Source: Roseicyclus sediminis (lineage in GTDB: Bacteria > Pseudomonadota > Alphaproteobacteria > Rhodobacterales > Rhodobacteraceae). Taken from it: DNA of 64,000 bases. The DNA is taken from contig NZ_JAOPHT010000001.1 in the NCBI RefSeq assembly GCF_025515305.1, positions 186,001-250,000 of the forward strand. The letters run 5' to 3'. A model generated the notes under the pieces. It ran no database searches and was not told where the DNA came from. It saw only the letters and a list, made by a program, of their open reading frames with translations. Within the stretch, counting starts at the first letter, position 1. Each line of letters starts with the position of its first letter. The translations under genes and the position numbers were made by a program. Shown here in pieces: positions 60,927-64,000 of this stretch.

Positions 60927-60966
60927 ACCGGGGCGGAACCGCGCCCCAATCCAAGGGAGGAAAGAC

Positions 60967-62253
60967 ATGAAACATGTTCTGATCGGCACCGCTCTGGCCG
61001 CCATGGCCGTGACCGGGGCATCCGCGCAGGAGGTCTCGCTCGGCCGGTTCTTCGGCGCCTGCGAGGATGCGGGCACCGACACGACGACAAGCGTGGGCGA
61101 AGCCTGCATCATCCAGTCGATCATCAACGCGGCGGACGCAGAACTTGACGGGATCTCCGTCAACACCCTGCCAACGGACTGGGGCAACTACTATGACCAG
61201 ATCATCGCCGCCTATGCGGGCGGCGAGCCGCCGGACATCCACGTCATGCATCGCCACCGCGTGCCGCAATTCGCGGGCCTCGGCGCATTGGCGGAACTGT
61301 CGGGCGATCTCGCGGCGGCCGGCATCGACGTGAACGACTGGGCACCCGCCGCGCTCGACGCGGTCAGTTACGAGGGCGGCATCTACGGCGTGCCGATGGA
61401 TTTCCACGCCAACCTCTGGCACGTCAACATGGAGATCATGGAGGCCGCCGGCCTCGTGAACGATGACGGAACGCCGATCCTTCCGACCTCGCCGGAAGAG
61501 CTGCTGGCCCATGCCGCGATGGTCGAGGAAGCGACCGGCCATGACTACCTCGCCGCCGACTTCGCGCAGTTCCCCATCGGTGTCCGTCTGGTCCTCGCCC
61601 TGATGTGGCAGCAGGGCGAGAACATCTTCACCGAGGACGGGACCGCGACCATCGACACCGAGGCCGCGCGCAACGCCGTCACCGCGATCACGCAACTCTT
61701 CGATGCCGGCCATGCCGATCCCCAGTTGAACTACGCCGACAGCCAGCAGGCGTTCCTGAACGGCGAGGCGGCCGTTCTGGTGAACGGCACCTGGGTCGTC
61801 GACTTCTACGACGCGGAGGCCGCCAACCCCGACGTGGCTCTGTCCGACTACTACGTCGCCGATTTCCCCACCCTCTTCGATGAGGGTGCGACCTGGGCCG
61901 ACAGCCACATGTGGGCGATCCCCGCCTCGCTTCAGCGGGACGATCCCGAAACCTACCAGGCCGCGCTGCGGGTGCTCGCCTTCATCAACGACCACAACAT
62001 CGACTGGGCGCGGACCGGCCACATGGCGGTGCGGAACTCGGTCCTCGCGTCCGACGCCTATGCCGGACTGCCCCACCGCGACGAGTATGCCGGAACCGCC
62101 GCCATCGCGCGCGACACGCCCGCCTCGGACAGCTATGGCGCGATCCAGGACGTCCTGAACCGCGAGCTTCAGGCGATCTGGCTCACCGGCAAGTCGCTCG
62201 ACGACGCGCTGTCCGATGCCGAACTCGAAGTGCAGGACCTGCTCGACGGCTGA
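60967..62253 (+). CDS. ABC transporter substrate-binding protein (family 1)
   Basis: 428 aa. Signal peptide ending TGASAQE. Mature start VSLGRFFGACEDAG, with NYYDQIIAAYAGGEPPDIHVMH. Periplasmic carbohydrate-binding protein. Here it follows the permeases rather than leading, and its 3' end has a strong hairpin. AAGGGAGG site. Confidence 0.86.
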   Translation: MKHVLIGTALAAMAVTGASAQEVSLGRFFGACEDAGTDTTTSVGEACIIQSIINAADAELDGISVNTLPTDWGNYYDQIIAAYAGGEPPDIHVMHRHRVPQFAGLGALAELSGDLAAAGIDVNDWAPAALDAVSYEGGIYGVPMDFHANLWHVNMEIMEAAGLVNDDGTPILPTSPEELLAHAAMVEEATGHDYLAADFAQFPIGVRLVLALMWQQGENIFTEDGTATIDTEAARNAVTAITQLFDAGHADPQLNYADSQQAFLNGEAAVLVNGTWVVDFYDAEAANPDVALSDYYVADFPTLFDEGATWADSHMWAIPASLQRDDPETYQAALRVLAFINDHNIDWARTGHMAVRNSVLASDAYAGLPHRDEYAGTAAIARDTPASDSYGAIQDVLNRELQAIWLTGKSLDDALSDAELEVQDLLDG

Positions 62254-62261
62254 GCCGAGAT

Positions 62262-62290
62262 GCTCCGGCCCGGCGTCCCCGGGCCGGAGC
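62262..62290 (+). other. Hairpin between binding protein and glycosidase genes
   Basis: Twelve-pair stem GCTCCGGCCCGG/CCGGGCCGGAGC with a 5-nt loop and no T-run, 8 nt after the binding-protein stop. Probably protects the upstream message. Confidence 0.65.
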
Positions 62291-62327
62291 GCGTCCCGAG
62301 ACCGAATTGCCAGAGGAAGACGAGGCC

Positions 62328-63413
62328 ATGTCCCGCTGGACCGAGGCAGAGGCACAGGCGTGGTGGGCGAAACGGCCCTGGGTCTGCGGCTTCAACTACC
62401 TGCCATCCACGGCGGTCAACTTCCTCGAGATGTGGCACCGAGACAGCTTCGACCCGGCCACCATCGAACGGGAACTGGGATGGGCCGCAGCCGTCGGTTT
62501 CAACGCCTTCCGCATCAACCTTCATTACCTTCTTTGGAAACATGACCGTGACGGCCTGATCGACAGGCTCGACCGGGTGATGGGCATGGCGCACCGCGCC
62601 GGCATCTCCACGATCCCCGTCCCGTTCGACGATTGCGGCTTCGGCGGGGAGGAGCCGGTCCATGGCCCACAGCCCGACCCGGTGCCCGGTGTCCACAACA
62701 GCCGCGCCGTGGCGAGCCCGGGCCGCGCCCGCCTCGCCGACGAAACCGAGGACGCGCAGGTCCGCGCCTATCTCACGGATGTCCTGGCGCAATTCCGCGA
62801 AGACCCCCGCGTGCTCCTTTGGGATCTCTACAACGAGCCTGGCAACAGGATGATCTTCGGGCGTGAGGGCGCGGCGGAGCACCTTCCCGATTTCACCGGG
62901 CGGAGCCTCGCGCTGTTGCGGGACAGCTTTGCCATAGCCCGCACCATCGGCCCCGCGCAGCCTGTCACGGCCGGCGCCTGGAGCACCGCGCCCGTGGGTT
63001 CGGAAGACCCCTCATACCAGACGGCAGCCGACCAGTTCGCGCTCGACAATTCGGATGTCGTGACCTTCCACGCCTACCTCTCCACACCGAAGGTCGCCGC
63101 GATCATCGACACGCTCGCCGCACGCCGGCGGCCGATGCTCTGCACCGAGTGGATGGCGCGGCCGGTCGGCAGCCGCATCGACGACCAGCTCGCGCTGTTC
63201 CGTGCGCGGGGCGTGGGTTGCATTCAGTGGGGGCTCGTCAGGGGAAGAAGCCAGACCTGGCTGCCATGGCCGCAGGACCTCGTGGCGGCCCATGGTGGCT
63301 CCACAGAGACTGGCGAGTGGTTTCACGACCTGCTCGACACCGACGGGACCGCGTATGACCCCGCAGAGATCGCAGTGCTGCGCGCGGTGACATCGGGGCA
63401 GCGCAACCTCTGA
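62328..63413 (+). CDS. GH5-like glycoside hydrolase (cellulase-fold)
   Basis: 361 aa, (beta/alpha)8-barrel pattern. Acid/base Glu170 in LLWDLYNEPGN and nucleophile Glu274 in MLCTEWMARP, the usual NEP/E pair of clan GH-A. No signal peptide, so it works in the cytoplasm on an imported oligosaccharide or glycoside. Coupled with the ABC system for substrate uptake. Precise linkage not readable. Confidence 0.82.
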   Translation: MSRWTEAEAQAWWAKRPWVCGFNYLPSTAVNFLEMWHRDSFDPATIERELGWAAAVGFNAFRINLHYLLWKHDRDGLIDRLDRVMGMAHRAGISTIPVPFDDCGFGGEEPVHGPQPDPVPGVHNSRAVASPGRARLADETEDAQVRAYLTDVLAQFREDPRVLLWDLYNEPGNRMIFGREGAAEHLPDFTGRSLALLRDSFAIARTIGPAQPVTAGAWSTAPVGSEDPSYQTAADQFALDNSDVVTFHAYLSTPKVAAIIDTLAARRRPMLCTEWMARPVGSRIDDQLALFRARGVGCIQWGLVRGRSQTWLPWPQDLVAAHGGSTETGEWFHDLLDTDGTAYDPAEIAVLRAVTSGQRNL

Positions 63414-63428
63414 GTTACGCCTGCCCCC

Positions 63429-64000
63429 TCAGCGGCCGTTTGCGGGGGCCGGTACGATGAACGGCGTAAGGCGGCCCTGTGCCTCCTTCAACGCGGCAAG
63501 GAGCGCCGGCTGCCGTTCCTCGCCGAACCGCGTGACCAGCCCCGAGAGCGCAAGCGCGGCGTCGACCTTCCCCGTCGAGGCAAGAAGCGGCACGGCGATG
63601 GACGCCACTTCCGGGTCACGCTCGCCCAGGGAAACGGCATGGCCCGCGGCCCGGATGGCCCGATCGGCTTCCGTCCCGCCGCCGCCATGGGCCAGAAGCA
63701 CACGGCCGGCCGCGCCCTTGTCGAGCGGCAGAATGGTTCCTTCGCGTACCGCGTGGCGTATGGCGCGGTCGGGCTCTTCCCGGACGAGGCAGACCCGCCG
63801 ATCTCCTTCGCGCACGTAACACGACGCAGTTTCGCCCGTGCGGGCGGCCAGCCGGTGCAACTCGGGCCGAAGGATATCCGCCAGCTCGAAGGCCTCGCGG
63901 TAGACCGCGCCCAGCCGCCAGGCAGCTGGCCCGAGCCGAAAGCGCCCATCCTCGCCACGCACGAGGTAGCCGAAACGCTGCAGCGACACCGCCAGGCGCA
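63429..64000 (-). CDS. IclR-family regulator, N-terminus beyond window
   Basis: About 190 residues of the C-terminal part. The sequence enters from the right edge in the end of the winged helix (SLQRFGYLVRGEDGRFRLG), then the effector domain: LAARTGETASCYVREG, LPLDKGAAGRVLLAH, and ASIAVPLLASTGKVDAALALSGL. The frame is open to position 64000, so the start lies outside. It converges with the glycosidase gene and may regulate the next operon to the right. Confidence 0.85.
   Translation of the reverse strand, partial: RLAVSLQRFGYLVRGEDGRFRLGPAAWRLGAVYREAFELADILRPELHRLAARTGETASCYVREGDRRVCLVREEPDRAIRHAVREGTILPLDKGAAGRVLLAHGGGGTEADRAIRAAGHAVSLGERDPEVASIAVPLLASTGKVDAALALSGLVTRFGEERQPALLAALKEAQGRLTPFIVPAPANGR

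Noticed and set aside
1-64000. CRISPR array, insertion sequence, tRNA or rRNA
   Set aside because: No regularly spaced repeats, transposase genes with terminal repeats, cloverleaf genes or rRNA stretches were recognised by eye; a tRNA scan could still find one that was missed.

Overview
The window is dense, high-G+C alphaproteobacterial DNA with very short intergenic gaps, frequent ATGA/GTGA/TGATG stop-start overlaps and almost no non-coding sequence. The gene content (a complete sox thiosulfate-oxidation cluster, TRAP and carbohydrate ABC transporters, hexuronate catabolism, several LacI/IclR regulators, a FolM/pteridine-reductase-like SDR) points to a member of the Rhodobacteraceae (Roseobacter group). 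No rRNA, tRNA, CRISPR array, insertion sequence or phage gene was recognised.

Region 1 (1-8716, all minus strand): a truncated pteridine-reductase-like SDR; a Na+/Ca2+ exchanger; a tiny TM/zinc-ribbon protein; an S49 peptidase; 3-hydroxybutyrate dehydrogenase overlapped by an acyl-CoA ligase; an exported metallo-beta-lactamase-fold hydrolase; and a TonB-ExbD-ExbD-ExbB energiser set headed by a small exported unknown.

Region 2 (8870-26983, mostly plus strand): a catabolic island in two halves, Gfo/Idh/MocA oxidoreductase-CoA transferase-enoyl-CoA hydratase-ALDH, and GMC oxidoreductase-SDR-GMC oxidoreductase-DUF993-LacI-MOFRL kinase-Dabb. Between them lies a glucose/mannose-type ABC transporter with its own divergent LacI repressor. 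The same unusual palindrome (TTGGAACGATCCA[A/G]) stands in front of both halves, twice and once, which suggests one regulon, probably controlled by the LacI protein at 24429-25436. The substrate is unknown.

Region 3 (27076-41541): an isolated DxD glycosyltransferase-like gene, then the sulfur-oxidation block. A YeeE/YedE permease, a DUF302 protein and soxF-E-D-C-B-A-Z-Y-X-W-V run on the minus strand, and soxS-soxR-soxT diverge on the plus strand. SoxR has the two cysteines, 66 residues apart, of SqrR-type persulfide sensors. An exact ATTC-N8-GAAT site lies in front of soxB, after a terminator-like hairpin, and a one-mismatch copy lies in front of soxF.

Region 4 (41609-57848): a BKACE enzyme and KDG kinase (plus strand) converge on a long minus-strand series. 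Read in the direction of transcription this is IclR, an E1 alpha/beta pair, a TPP enzyme, an SDR, a TakP-like TRAP transporter, a second SDR, then uxaC, a uxuB-like reductase and uxaA. Facing the IclR gene, across a perfect palindrome and an imperfect copy 22 bp away, is an unrecognised protein made of two tandem copies of one roughly 105-residue unit.

Region 5 (57845-64000): a LacI repressor diverges from an ABC transporter (permease with an extra insertion, second permease, then binding protein; no ATPase gene in view) followed by a GH5-like glycosidase; the C-terminal part of an IclR regulator closes the window.
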